Origin: Bacteroides timonensis
Lineage (GTDB): Bacteria > Bacteroidota > Bacteroidia > Bacteroidales > Bacteroidaceae
NCBI RefSeq assembly: GCF_000513195.1
Contig: NZ_CBVI010000033.1
Span: 1 to 64,000 of the forward strand
Direction of reading: 5' to 3'
DNA length: 64,000 nt
The first letter of the stretch is position 1. Every line of letters begins with the position of its first letter. Below the pieces are notes generated by a model, which ran no database searches, had not been told where the DNA came from, and worked only from the letters and a program-made list of their open reading frames with translations. Below, in pieces: positions 41,749 through 50,479 of this stretch. The position numbers were made by a program, and so were the translations under genes.

Positions 41749-42519
41749 ATGAATATATTTGTTTTTGATAATACTTTCGAGGGTTTGCTGACTTCTGTTT
41801 TTGAAGCTTATTCCCGTCGTGTTTTTCCTGATGCATTGTTTCCGGAAGGAGAGCCATTGCCTTTATTTCATGATGAAGTTTTCACGGTAATCACCGAAGA
41901 AGAAAAGGCGAAGCGGGTATGGCGTGGTTTGCGGAAGAAACTTTCTTCCGGTGCTCTGTCTTGCCTCGCCCAATGTTGGCTGGCGGAGGAACAGGAAACT
42001 CCGATACTTTTGTTCCGCTATATCTGTAAGGCGATTGATGCTCCCCGTTCCATTGAAACCAATTTTGCCGATCCGGATGTACTGGAATTCTCGCGTATGT
42101 GGAAGCGGGTGGATTGGGAACGTCTTCGTATGCTCCAGTTTATCCGTTTTCAGAAAGCTGCCGACGGCACCTTCTTTGCTGCGGTAGAACCGGAAAAGAA
42201 TGCTCTGCCACTGGCCATCGATCATTTTAAGGATCGTTTTGCCGATCAGCCCTGGCTGATATACGACATAAAACGGGCGTATGGCTTCTATTATGATTTG
42301 AAAGAAGTACGTCAGGTCACCTTTGAAGAAGGTTCACGAGAGGGACATCTGCTTACAGGCATGCTGGACGAAAGCCTGATGGATAAGGACGAGAAACTTT
42401 TTCAGCAACTCTGGAAGACATACTTTAAAGCCATCTGTATCAAAGAACGGCTAAATCCGCGGAAGCATAAACAAGATATGCCTGTACGTTACTGGAAACA
42501 CATGACAGAGAAGTGGTAA
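41749..42519 (+). CDS. DUF4130 protein, probable DNA metabolism protein
   Basis: This 256-aa protein starts MNIFVFDNTFEGLLTSVFEA, typical of TIGR03915/DUF4130, and ends PVRYWKHMTEKW. The family is found beside, or fused near, radical SAM DNA-repair-like proteins and UDG-like domains. It has no UDG domain itself. It forms a two-gene operon with the radical SAM gene. The reaction is unknown; the pair probably detects or modifies a base or nucleotide. Confidence 0.87.
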   Translation: MNIFVFDNTFEGLLTSVFEAYSRRVFPDALFPEGEPLPLFHDEVFTVITEEEKAKRVWRGLRKKLSSGALSCLAQCWLAEEQETPILLFRYICKAIDAPRSIETNFADPDVLEFSRMWKRVDWERLRMLQFIRFQKAADGTFFAAVEPEKNALPLAIDHFKDRFADQPWLIYDIKRAYGFYYDLKEVRQVTFEEGSREGHLLTGMLDESLMDKDEKLFQQLWKTYFKAICIKERLNPRKHKQDMPVRYWKHMTEKW

Positions 42520-42524
42520 TAAGA

Positions 42525-43193
42525 TTATTCTATCTGTTCCACCGTCACGTCCGGCCATTCCTGCATCAGTGACAGCATGTGCCCTTCGTCATTACTCCGC
42601 TTGGATTTGATAACCATAGTCACTATATACTTTTCTGTATCTCCGGAACCTAATCTTTCCATTTTGTAGGAGACCAGCATATAATTTCGGGAGTTAAAGC
42701 GATCGGATACTTCCTTAAGGATATCCTTGTTTGAAGTAGAGAATGTTATCATGGAGCTTTTCATCCCTACACTTTTGAATAGGATGCTGAGCAGTTCCAA
42801 TCCCGCCAGAGTGAGCAGGGTAGCGGCTATACCTATTACATACATTCCGGCTCCAACCGCCAGACCAATGCCTGCTGTAGCCCATATTCCGGCAGCAGTG
42901 GTCAGCCCCCTGACCATCTGTTTTTGTAATATGATGGTACCGGCACCGATAAAACCGATACCGCTGACTACCTGGGCCGCTACACGACTCGGGTCCAGCG
43001 AGACGCTGTTTTCTTTGATAATGTCCTGAAAGCCATATTGGGAAACAATCATGATGAGGGCACTGCCCAACGATACTAAAAAGTGAGTACGATATCCTGC
43101 TTCTTTGGCACGGTATTCTCTGTCCAGGCCGATGATGGCACCTAAGATGCCGGCTACTAATAGTCTGAGTATGAAATCGAAATCTAATGTCAT
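42525..43193 (-). CDS. MgtC/SapB family membrane protein
   Basis: This 222-aa protein has about five membrane helices with the MgtC signature GILGAIIGLDREYRAKEAGY and RTHFLVSLGSALIMI. The C-terminal soluble part (about 145-222) is an ACT-like domain. MgtC proteins affect Mg2+ or acid tolerance and inhibit F1Fo ATPase in pathogens; the role in Bacteroides is not known. It ends 6 bp from the DUF4130 gene, convergently, with no hairpin between them. Confidence 0.9.
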   Translation of the reverse strand: MTLDFDFILRLLVAGILGAIIGLDREYRAKEAGYRTHFLVSLGSALIMIVSQYGFQDIIKENSVSLDPSRVAAQVVSGIGFIGAGTIILQKQMVRGLTTAAGIWATAGIGLAVGAGMYVIGIAATLLTLAGLELLSILFKSVGMKSSMITFSTSNKDILKEVSDRFNSRNYMLVSYKMERLGSGDTEKYIVTMVIKSKRSNDEGHMLSLMQEWPDVTVEQIE

Positions 43194-43222
43194 ATTAGCT
43201 CCTTTCTGTGTTTTAAGTTACT

Positions 43223-43393
43223 GTACTTTTTCTTTCGGCTTGCCCCGAAAGAAATAAATACCAAAAAGAAAGAGGCACCGGCTACGTCTCCGGAGCTACT
43301 CCGGCAATGGCAGTGTCGGAGTAGTCTCGGAAGTGCAGCCTTGAGTTTTTCTTTTGGTATCTTTTCTTTTGTCTCAAGATAAAAGAAAAGTAC
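43223..43393. repeat. nested inverted repeat between MgtC and lytic transglycosylase genes
   Basis: Outer arms GTACTTTTTCTTT (43223-43235) and AAAAGAAAAGTAC (43381-43393), middle arms ATACCAAAAAGAAA (43258-43271) and about 43346-43360, and an inner CTACTCCG/CGGAGTAG pair form three nested stems with mismatches. The GC-rich centre contrasts with the T-rich flanks. It ends 1 nt before the stop of the transglycosylase gene. Confidence 0.6.
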
Positions 43394-44374
43394 TTAATTT
43401 ATAACCCATACCCTATTATGCGGTACTGTCTTTTTTGGATCATAGTGCATTCCCGCCTGTGTCGGTATTTTAAGAACGTATGTACGTCTGCTTTTGTTTT
43501 GTAAAGAACTATCGCGCAGCCATGGGTTGGCATCCTTCAGTTGGGCGTAGGTAATACCTTTACTCTTGGCAAATTGTGCCAGATTGTCGATACTCGTTGT
43601 TACGTTGACCTCTGTATGGGGGATGGCTGGGTAAAGATGTTCCCGTTTCAATAAAAAGCCATAGCGCTGTGGATTACTGATGATGGCTTTGGCAGCAAGC
43701 AGACGGAACATGTAACGGGAAGTTTCTTCTACAAGCCAAAGATCTACGGCTTGATCTACGAGCTGTTTTTTCAGTTCAGAGGAGATGCGGCCTTGTCCAC
43801 CATTGTAGGCAGCGGCTACGCAGAGCCAGTTACCATATCTTTGGTAGGCATCTTTCAGATACTGGCATGCGGCACGGGTGGCTTTTTCCACGTGATAACG
43901 TTCGTCGATATTGGGGTTTACTTCAAGACCGAATTCGCGTCCGGTAGTTTGCATGAACTGCCACATTCCGGCTGCTCCTGCCGGACTGCGGGCAAGGGTG
44001 TTGAGGTTACTCTCTATTACGGCGAGGTATTTGAAATCATCGGGTACACCGTTTTCCTTCAATATGGGTTCTATGATGGGAAAGAAGCGGTTCGCACGCT
44101 TGATGGTAAGCATGGTGGTGGAGTGCATATAGGTGAACGACATTTGTTCGCGGTCCATGCGTTCACGATGATCGTAGCGTGTCAGGTCAATTTCCTGTCC
44201 GGCAAAGGTGATTTTATCCGGTACGGAAGGGGAGGTGACACAATAGGGAACTTCGGATTTAACGGATTGCTGTTCAGGGTCTATCGTGCTGTGCCCAAAC
44301 AGAAATGGAAGTGCGGCACCGGCGCATAGAGCAACTGAGGTAACTATTAGGATATGTATTGAGTTTTTTTTCAT
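43394..44374 (-). CDS. membrane-bound lytic murein transglycosylase, SLT/LysM-like
   Basis: This 326-aa protein starts MKKNSIHILIVT with a signal/anchor. The SLT domain (about 100-240) carries YLAVIESNLN (catalytic Glu), SPAGAAGMWQFMQTTGREFG and AAAYNGGQGRI. The C-terminal part shows a LysM-like LAQFAKSKGITYAQLKDANP. It cleaves peptidoglycan glycan strands to anhydromuropeptides, like MltD. The longer frame to 44431 lacks a signal peptide and is rejected. Confidence 0.88.
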   Translation of the reverse strand: MKKNSIHILIVTSVALCAGAALPFLFGHSTIDPEQQSVKSEVPYCVTSPSVPDKITFAGQEIDLTRYDHRERMDREQMSFTYMHSTTMLTIKRANRFFPIIEPILKENGVPDDFKYLAVIESNLNTLARSPAGAAGMWQFMQTTGREFGLEVNPNIDERYHVEKATRAACQYLKDAYQRYGNWLCVAAAYNGGQGRISSELKKQLVDQAVDLWLVEETSRYMFRLLAAKAIISNPQRYGFLLKREHLYPAIPHTEVNVTTSIDNLAQFAKSKGITYAQLKDANPWLRDSSLQNKSRRTYVLKIPTQAGMHYDPKKTVPHNRVWVIN

Positions 44375-44457
44375 TTTCAAAAGTTGGTTTGGTTCGAGGT
44401 CGAATATACAATATTTACGGGAATGAGGCAAGAACTATGGTGTCTTTACAACGAATC

Positions 44458-45183
44458 TTAGTTCTTTATAGGCAATCTTTCCCATAACCACCGGGGGATC
44501 ATTCGCCAGAAAAAGACAACTACACGGTATCTGCCGTCGATCACAATGACCCGTTTTTTCCGGTTCAGGGCACGGATGATACTTTTCGCTACCTGATTGG
44601 CTTGCATCAGCATAGGAAACTTGCCACTTTTCAGTAAGTCCGTGGCGACGAAGCCCGGGCGTATGTCTGTGAAATGGATATTCAAGTGTTGCATCCGGGA
44701 GAGTTGTGCCAAGGCTTCGATGTAAGTATTCTGGAAACATTTCGTTGCAGAATAGGCCGGAGCGATGCCCAGTCCTTTGGTGCCTGCGATGGAACTGATG
44801 ACAGCGATGTGCCCACCTCCTTGGGTTTTGAAGTGATTGAAGGCGGCGGTCACCATGCGGGTGAATCCTTCTACGTTGGTACGGGCGGTATTTAGTTCTA
44901 TTTCCGGCTTCAGGTCCGGGTTCTGGCTACCTATGCCGGAGCTGAGAAAGAACAAATCCATGCCACCTAACTTCCGGATGAGTGTCTCCAGTAGGGTGGG
45001 AGCATCCGAACCTGTTACGTCCAGACGTTGAATTTCGATTTGTCCGGGGGCGGTGGCTTGCAGTTTCTCCAATGCTTCTTCCCGTCTTCCGGCAATACCG
45101 ATGTGCCAACCTTGCTGAATTAGCAGTTTGGCAACTTCTTCTCCTATGCCGGAGGTGGCTCCTATAATAATGGCTCGTTTCAT
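44458..45183 (-). CDS. short-chain dehydrogenase/reductase
   Basis: This 241-aa Rossmann protein has the nucleotide-binding IIGATSGIGEEVAKLL and the catalytic Ser/Tyr/Lys in AVISSIAGTKGLGIAPAYSA followed by TKCFQNTYIEAL, and is annotated as an SDR-family oxidoreductase. The basic C-terminus (NRKKRVIVIDGRYRVV, then WRMIPRWLWERL) may contact a membrane. Substrate unknown. It is 10 bp after the acetyltransferase gene on the minus strand. Confidence 0.88.
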   Translation of the reverse strand: MKRAIIIGATSGIGEEVAKLLIQQGWHIGIAGRREEALEKLQATAPGQIEIQRLDVTGSDAPTLLETLIRKLGGMDLFFLSSGIGSQNPDLKPEIELNTARTNVEGFTRMVTAAFNHFKTQGGGHIAVISSIAGTKGLGIAPAYSATKCFQNTYIEALAQLSRMQHLNIHFTDIRPGFVATDLLKSGKFPMLMQANQVAKSIIRALNRKKRVIVIDGRYRVVVFFWRMIPRWLWERLPIKN

Positions 45184-45193
45184 AATTGCTGTA

Positions 45194-45655
45194 TTAGTAG
45201 TTTGTTAATTGCATGTGCAGGATGGGAAAGGGCTTACCTTGCGCATCTGTTTCATCCCGGCTTATTATTTCAAAGCCCCTGTTACGGTAGAAGCGGAAAG
45301 CCTGTTCATTTTGTTCATTGACATCCACTTTGTGGAAACCTCGTTCGTTTACGGCAAACTCTAATAATGTCTTGCCGTACCCTTTTCCCTGTTCGTTGGG
45401 ATGGATAAACAGCATTTCTATTAAATCGTCGCTTAGTCCCAGAAAGCCACTGATGCGGTTGTCTTTATTCTTTGTAATATAGAGTTGCACTGCGGGGAAA
45501 TAAACGTCCTGTACCAGAGGTTTGTAATATTGAATATCTTCTTCACTCAGAAAGTGATGCGTACTGTGTACGGATGCTTCCCAAAGCTCAGAGAGTTCGG
45601 GATAATCTTTCTCCGTGGCGACGAAGATATTTGTAGGAAGATTGTTTGTTTTCAT
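45194..45655 (-). CDS. GNAT-family N-acetyltransferase
   Basis: This 153-aa protein shows the acetyl-CoA pyrophosphate-binding loop IHPNEQGKGYGKTLLEF and the FYRNRGFE segment. The length and form resemble YjaB-like acetyltransferases; the substrate is unknown. It is part of a minus-strand run with the YjbQ-like gene upstream (5-bp gap) and the SDR gene downstream (10-bp gap), so they are probably co-transcribed. Confidence 0.88.
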   Translation of the reverse strand: MKTNNLPTNIFVATEKDYPELSELWEASVHSTHHFLSEEDIQYYKPLVQDVYFPAVQLYITKNKDNRISGFLGLSDDLIEMLFIHPNEQGKGYGKTLLEFAVNERGFHKVDVNEQNEQAFRFYRNRGFEIISRDETDAQGKPFPILHMQLTNY

Positions 45656-45660
45656 ATATT

Positions 45661-46086
45661 CTATTGCCCGATGACGGTTGCTACTATTTTTCTTCCACCG
45701 CCACGATTGCGGAATTCACAGAGGTATATACCTTGCCAGATACCCATATTCAGTCTACCGTCAGTGATAGGTATGCTGAGACTATTACCTGTCAGGGTCG
45801 ATTTGGCATGGGCGGGCATGTCATCATCTCCTTCGCAAGTATGCATGTAGTAAGGTTCCCGTTCTTTCACCAGGTGGTTGAAGATGGCTTCCATGTCAGT
45901 CTGGACATCCGGATCAGCATTTTCATTGATGCTAAGCCCGGCGCTGGTATGCTTGATGAACAGATGTAAGATTCCGGCTTGCGGCAGACGCGGCAGGTTA
46001 CGTATTATTTCATCCGTTATCAGGTGAAAACCACGTGTACGGGGACGTAGGGTAAATTCTTTTTGAGTAACAAAACTTTGTTCCAT
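45661..46086 (-). CDS. YjbQ-family protein (UPF0047)
   Basis: This 141-aa protein has the family features LHLFIKHTSAGLSINENADP and GRLNMGIWQGIYLCEFR. Members of UPF0047 such as E. coli YjbQ are described as secondary thiamine-phosphate synthases, and a metal site is expected. The biological role is uncertain. It is 5 bp upstream of the GNAT gene. Confidence 0.9.
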   Translation of the reverse strand: MEQSFVTQKEFTLRPRTRGFHLITDEIIRNLPRLPQAGILHLFIKHTSAGLSINENADPDVQTDMEAIFNHLVKEREPYYMHTCEGDDDMPAHAKSTLTGNSLSIPITDGRLNMGIWQGIYLCEFRNRGGGRKIVATVIGQ

Positions 46087-46141
46087 TTTATATATTTCTA
46101 TGCGTTATTATTTGCCGATATGATTTAGTCTGAAAGTCTTT

Positions 46142-46999
46142 CTATTCTTTAGGGGCTTTATCAAGTGATGATCCGCAATACTTACAGAACTGTGCACTTT
46201 CTTCGTGTCCTCGCCTGTGACAGTTGGGGCACTCTCTTGCTACATTCTTTTCATGTCTTTTCATCAATGATACGGAAACTATGCCGGTGGGTACTGCAAT
46301 AATAGTGTAACCTATCAGCATGACACAACCCGAAAGGAATTTCCCCAGGGCGGTGACAGGAGTTATATCTCCGTAACCTACGGTGGTAAGGGTGACGCAG
46401 GCCCAATAAATACTGTTGGGAATATTGCTGAACTGTGTATTGGGTTTTCCTCCTTCAATCATGTACATCAGTGTTCCGATAGATATCACCAGAATAACCA
46501 CAAACATAAAGAAAACTGCGATTTTCTTGCTACTGTCTCGTAGTGCTGTCAGCAGCATTTGCCCTTCCATCCAGAAATTGAATAACTTGAAGACGCGGAA
46601 TATCCGTATCAGGCGGAATGCCCGTATAATAAGCAGATAGCGTGCCCCAGGAAATAGGAAAGCTAGATAAAGCGGTAGTGTAGCCAGCAAGTCGATGATT
46701 CCGAAAGCACTGAAAGCATATTTGGAAGGTTTAGGCGAACAATACAATCGGGTAATATATTCGAAAGTAAAGAAAGCGGTCAGTAAATACTCCATAACAA
46801 TGAATGGAGTTTTCAGCCATACCGGTAATCCTTGCAGGCTTTCCAGGATAACAAGCCCTACGCTAAGCAATATGCACCAGATCAGGGTAACATCGAATAG
46901 CTTCCCGGCAGGTGTGTCAGCTTCGAATATGATGACATATAGTTTTCGCTTCAAAGCCTGATTATGCATCAGTTCTGTGAATTTATCTTTCAGTTTCAT
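46142..46999 (-). CDS. voltage-gated potassium-channel-like ion transporter
   Basis: This 285-aa protein has six membrane helices. The S4-like stretch RAFRLIRIFRVFKLF has repeated Arg, and the pore motif TLTTVGYGD is the K+ selectivity filter. The C-terminus carries a zinc ribbon (CPNCHRRGHEESAQFCKYCG), unusual for a channel. It probably conducts K+ across the inner membrane. A -7 box TACTTTTG (minus, 47025-47018) gives a leader of about 20 nt. Confidence 0.9.
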   Translation of the reverse strand: MKLKDKFTELMHNQALKRKLYVIIFEADTPAGKLFDVTLIWCILLSVGLVILESLQGLPVWLKTPFIVMEYLLTAFFTFEYITRLYCSPKPSKYAFSAFGIIDLLATLPLYLAFLFPGARYLLIIRAFRLIRIFRVFKLFNFWMEGQMLLTALRDSSKKIAVFFMFVVILVISIGTLMYMIEGGKPNTQFSNIPNSIYWACVTLTTVGYGDITPVTALGKFLSGCVMLIGYTIIAVPTGIVSVSLMKRHEKNVARECPNCHRRGHEESAQFCKYCGSSLDKAPKE

Positions 47000-47063
47000 G
47001 TGTCACAATGTTTGTTACAAAAGTAAGAAAACCTTTCCGAATGAGAAAAAGGGTACTTGACTT

Positions 47064-47095
47064 TTTGTAACTTGCTGGAATATGGAGTATATTTG
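47064..47095 (+). promoter_or_regulatory. promoter of the SGNH-SDR-MaoC operon
   Basis: TTTG (47064-47067) and TATATTTG (47088-47095) are 20 nt apart, 34 nt before the ATG. Confidence 0.75.
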
Positions 47096-47128
47096 TTACC
47101 TGTTTTCACGATTTAAAAGTAAACAACC

Positions 47129-47875
47129 ATGAATCGAATAATAACCTTTGCCATCGGGATTTTGTTCATAGCCCTGTCTGCTGCTGCCGGTGGTCGACGT
47201 GTACTGTTCATCGGAGACTCTATAACGGATGGCAACTGGGGAAACAGTTGCGGAACCGCCAAGCCTTCTTCCGAACGTACTCTTTGGGACATGAACCATA
47301 TCTACGGCAGTGGGTATATGTATTTGTGTGCTACTTATTATCAGGGAAATTATCCGGAAAAAGAATATGAATTTTTCAATCGTGGCATCAGTGGAAACAC
47401 ATTGGAAGACTTGGAAAAGCGTTGGGAGGCGGATGTGATTGATATGAAACCGGATGTCCTGTCCGTTCTGGTCGGAACGAACGATATACATTTCTATTTG
47501 CAGAGTGACAAGAAAAAACCTTTCGATTTTGCGGCTTGGGAAAAACGTTACCGTTCGTTGTTGGATCGCTCTTTGCAAGCTAATCATGATTTAAAGATCG
47601 TATTGGGCGCCCCTTTTGTGGTGAATACCGGAAATATGCGTAAGAGTGCTGATTTTGCAGAACGTGATAGTTTGGTACATCGTTGTGCGGAGATCGCGAA
47701 ACGCGTAGCGAAGGATTATGAAGCTGTTTATCTTCCTTTCAACAAGATGTTCGATGAAATCTTGAAAACAATTCCGACCTCAAAGGATACATACTGGATC
47801 TGGGATGGAATTCATCCCACCCCCGCCGGGCATAAGCGTATGGCAGACCTTTGGATAGAATGTGTAAAGCTGTAA
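47129..47875 (+). CDS. secreted SGNH/GDSL hydrolase
   Basis: This 248-aa protein has a signal peptide (1-20). It shows block I VLFIGDSITDGNWG (Ser), block III VLVGTNDIHF (Gly-x-Asn) and block V WDGIHPTPAGH (Asp-x-x-His), so the catalytic set is complete. SGNH enzymes remove ester groups such as acetyl from glycans. It begins an operon with an SDR and a MaoC-type protein; whether those act in the same pathway is unclear. Confidence 0.9.
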   Translation: MNRIITFAIGILFIALSAAAGGRRVLFIGDSITDGNWGNSCGTAKPSSERTLWDMNHIYGSGYMYLCATYYQGNYPEKEYEFFNRGISGNTLEDLEKRWEADVIDMKPDVLSVLVGTNDIHFYLQSDKKKPFDFAAWEKRYRSLLDRSLQANHDLKIVLGAPFVVNTGNMRKSADFAERDSLVHRCAEIAKRVAKDYEAVYLPFNKMFDEILKTIPTSKDTYWIWDGIHPTPAGHKRMADLWIECVKL

Positions 47876-47897
47876 TTCTCCTAAAAATAAAGAGCGT

Positions 47898-48668
47898 ATG
47901 AATAAAGTATGTGTAGTAACAGGTGGAGCCGCTGGTATCGGTCGTTGCATTGTCGAGATGTTTGCGGAATCGGGATATACGGTGTATTTCATTGATAAGA
48001 TACCCGAGGCGGTGGAACTGGCGGAAGGAAAGATGTCGGAAAGAGGGCTTTCGGTTACAGGCTTTGTCGGAGATATTGCCGAGGAACAGACGCTGCGGGA
48101 TTTTGTAGACTTTGTCTTATCCATAGAAGATCAGATCGACTGTCTGATAAATAATGCTTGCCTGACAAATGGAGGTATATTGAGCAACTGTTCGTATGAA
48201 GACTTCCTGTATGTGCAACGTGTGGGAGTAGTGGCTCCTTATTTCCTGGCTCTGTCTTTTAAAGACTACTTCAGTGGTGCAGGTGCTATTGTGAATATTT
48301 CTTCTACCCGTGTTTTCCAGTCGCAGGCCAATACGGAAAGTTATACGGCAGCCAAAGGTGGAATAACGGCTCTGACTCATGCGCTTGCGGTCAGTCTTTC
48401 GGGAATTGCCCGTGTGAATTCTATTGCTCCCGGTTGGATTGATACGGGAAGCTATCATGAAGAGGATTATGTGCCGGCATATACGGAAGGAGATATCATG
48501 CAGCATCCCTCGCAAAGGGTAGGAGAACCGGCTGATATAGCCCGTGCAGTTCTTTTCCTTTGTGACGAACGGAACTCCTTTATCAACGGGGAGAACATCA
48601 CGATTGACGGAGGCATGAGTAAACTAATGATTTATCATAATGATTATGGTTGGGATTATCAACCGTAG
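47898..48668 (+). CDS. short-chain dehydrogenase/reductase
   Basis: This 256-aa protein has the TGGAAGIG nucleotide-binding motif, LINNACL, the catalytic AIVNISSTRVFQ/SYTAAKGGI (Ser, Tyr, Lys) and a C-terminal ITIDGGMSKL. It is 22 bp after the SGNH gene and 26 bp before the MaoC-type gene. The partner dehydratase suggests a fatty-acyl or related carbon-chain reaction; the substrate is unknown. Confidence 0.9.
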   Translation: MNKVCVVTGGAAGIGRCIVEMFAESGYTVYFIDKIPEAVELAEGKMSERGLSVTGFVGDIAEEQTLRDFVDFVLSIEDQIDCLINNACLTNGGILSNCSYEDFLYVQRVGVVAPYFLALSFKDYFSGAGAIVNISSTRVFQSQANTESYTAAKGGITALTHALAVSLSGIARVNSIAPGWIDTGSYHEEDYVPAYTEGDIMQHPSQRVGEPADIARAVLFLCDERNSFINGENITIDGGMSKLMIYHNDYGWDYQP

Positions 48669-48694
48669 AAACTATTAAATATAAAAAGAGAATA

Positions 48695-49159
48695 ATGGAA
48701 AAAGTAATTATCAACTCGTATGAGGATTTTGAAAAGCTGGTAGGCCAGCAAATTGGGGTTTCCGATTATGTGGAACTTTCGCAGGAACGTATCAATCTGT
48801 TTGCTGATGCTACGTTGGATCATCAGTGGATACATGTAGATACGGAACGTGCTAAAACAGAGAGCCATTTCAAGACTACTATTGCGCATGGTTATCTTAC
48901 TTTGTCTATGTTGCCGTATTTGTGGAACCAAATTATTGAGGTGAACAACCTGAAGATGATGGTTAATTATGGTATGGATCAGATGAAGTTCGGTCAGGCG
49001 GTATTGTCAGGACAAAGTATTCGTTTGGTTGCGAAACTACACTCATTGACAAACTTGCGCGGTGTGGCAAAGGCTGAGATTAAATTTACGATTGAGATAA
49101 AAGACCAACCGAAGAAGGCGCTTGACGGTATTGCGGTGTTCTTGTATTATTTCAATTAA
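48695..49159 (+). CDS. MaoC-family dehydratase
   Basis: This 154-aa hot-dog protein starts MEKVIINSYEDFEKLVGQ. The catalytic Asp/His segment FADATLDHQWIHVD and TIAHGYLTLSMLPYL match the (R)-specific enoyl-CoA hydratase/MaoC motif. It is likely a hydratase of acyl-CoA substrates. It ends the SGNH-SDR-MaoC operon and is followed by a convergent palindrome. An upstream in-frame ATG (48650) overlaps the SDR gene and is rejected. Confidence 0.9.
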   Translation: MEKVIINSYEDFEKLVGQQIGVSDYVELSQERINLFADATLDHQWIHVDTERAKTESHFKTTIAHGYLTLSMLPYLWNQIIEVNNLKMMVNYGMDQMKFGQAVLSGQSIRLVAKLHSLTNLRGVAKAEIKFTIEIKDQPKKALDGIAVFLYYFN

Positions 49160-49169
49160 AATTCTTTCA

Positions 49170-49259
49170 TCATAGATTACACGGATATTCACAGATTAAG
49201 AAGAAGAGTTTTACTAAAGCTTCATTATTAAATCTGTGAATATCCGTGTAATCTGTGGT
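49170..49259. terminator. long inverted repeat between convergent genes
   Basis: Arms about 49170-49197 and 49231-49259 are complementary except for one or two bases at the outer edge. Each arm is three tandem words (AGATTACA, CGGATATT, CACAGATT). It separates the MaoC and YgbA-like genes and is likely a bidirectional terminator. Its arm design recurs at 57388 and 57841. Confidence 0.8.
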
Positions 49260-49266
49260 GTATTCT

Positions 49267-49575
49267 TTATTGCTTCTTAATATACTCCTGCCACAAATGC
49301 CGGATAGCCGCTATCGGATGATACAACAACATTCTTGGTCCTGCCCATCTCATGATTTCTCTCATCCGTTCCCGCATCTCCGGTTTGTAACAATGTATGG
49401 TACAGAGTCGGCAAGTACCTTTCTTTTCTCCGAATGGACAACGTGACAACCGTGCATGTGCATATTCCAACACTTCCCTGCATTGCGGGCACAAAGTTTC
49501 GTTCCCCTCTTTCTTCCGGCAGTAGAGGCGGATCATTTGTTCCACGGTTTGTTTTTCCTGTTCGATGCGGGACAT
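49267..49575 (-). CDS. YgbA-family (nitrous oxide-stimulated promoter) protein
   Basis: This 102-aa protein has four metal-site-like Cys pairs (TLCPQCREV, RCPFGEKKGTCRLC, HCYK) and the family pattern PEMRERMREIMRWAGPRM / LLYHPIAAIRHL. The family is named after a promoter induced under nitrosative conditions; its biochemical role is unknown. It follows the GrpB gene with a 1-bp gap, so both are probably one transcript. Confidence 0.85.
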   Translation of the reverse strand: MSRIEQEKQTVEQMIRLYCRKKEGNETLCPQCREVLEYAHARLSRCPFGEKKGTCRLCTIHCYKPEMRERMREIMRWAGPRMLLYHPIAAIRHLWQEYIKKQ

Positions 49576-49576
49576 A

Positions 49577-50131
49577 TTATTTTTCTCGGGCTAGTCGGAC
49601 AACCTGTCTGATAAACTCAGTTTTTCCTTTTGTATAAGCATCTCTGTCATGCTCATAAACCTGTTTTAATTTCAGTTTTAACTCTCCATACTCATGGGCA
49701 AGAGCCGGATGAGATTGAAGATAGTGGCAAAAGATCGGCTCATCCCAGTCACCTGTATAGCGTACATGTAGATGATAGGCTTGCCCCTTGAATCCCTGAG
49801 GGGTATATCCTTTCATGAACATCATGTGAGGTACAGGGTTCTCCGGTTGATGTGTATAGATATAACCTGTACTTTGAATCTTTACGATTAATCCTTCGAT
49901 GTTAGTTTTTCCGTCGATCTCTAATAAAATGTCTATTGTGGGTTTAGCTATCAAATCTTTAACTGCCGTGCTTCCTATATGCCGGATGCGGACAATGTCT
50001 TTTCCGACAATGGTACGGAGTTGCTGTTCTTCCAGTTTGTATAATTTTTCCCAATCTTTCTGATGTTCGGTCAGGATGATGGGGAAGAGTTCCCATAACT
50101 CCTCATTGGACATGTTTATTAGTTCTTTCAT
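49577..50131 (-). CDS. GrpB family (UPF0157) protein
   Basis: This 184-aa nucleotidyltransferase-fold protein has IRHIGSTAVKDLIAKPTIDI and the HLHVR segment typical of UPF0157, with Asp residues that could bind a metal. The biochemical function of the family is not known. It is followed immediately by the YgbA-like gene. Confidence 0.9.
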   Translation of the reverse strand: MKELINMSNEELWELFPIILTEHQKDWEKLYKLEEQQLRTIVGKDIVRIRHIGSTAVKDLIAKPTIDILLEIDGKTNIEGLIVKIQSTGYIYTHQPENPVPHMMFMKGYTPQGFKGQAYHLHVRYTGDWDEPIFCHYLQSHPALAHEYGELKLKLKQVYEHDRDAYTKGKTEFIRQVVRLAREK

Positions 50132-50166
50132 AACGGATAATATCTGTATAGCGAAAGATGGTTATA

Positions 50167-50442
50167 TCAGTTTTTTTGCCAACGTTTCAGCTTTGGAAAC
50201 TCTTGCTTCATCATCGCAATGGCTTCTTCTTTAGTTACCTTCTGTTCCGAGTCTTTATTGAATTCTTCTACAAACTGGGCACAATGTTCTATCATTTCAT
50301 CCATGGTGCAGTCTTGTGCGAATTTACCTTGCTGATAGCAGTAAGTGCAATAATCTACGCTGAGGCTACCGTCAGCATTTGTTCCGCATACTTCATCAGA
50401 TGTGAGCGGCATTCCGCAACTTTGGCAAAATTTCATTTCCAT
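50167..50442 (-). CDS. small zinc-ribbon protein
   Basis: This 91-aa protein begins MEMKFCQSCGMPL and has a second pair (YCTYC), so a four-Cys zinc ribbon occupies residues 5-35. The rest is helical and acidic (MIEHCAQFVEEFNKD). Proteins with this start are annotated as putative zinc ribbon domain proteins. A -7 box TATATTTG lies at 50474-50467 (minus strand). It is 35 bp upstream of the GrpB gene. Confidence 0.87.
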   Translation of the reverse strand: MEMKFCQSCGMPLTSDEVCGTNADGSLSVDYCTYCYQQGKFAQDCTMDEMIEHCAQFVEEFNKDSEQKVTKEEAIAMMKQEFPKLKRWQKN

Positions 50443-50479
50443 AATCTTCTTGAATTAGAGTTTGTACAAATATACATTC

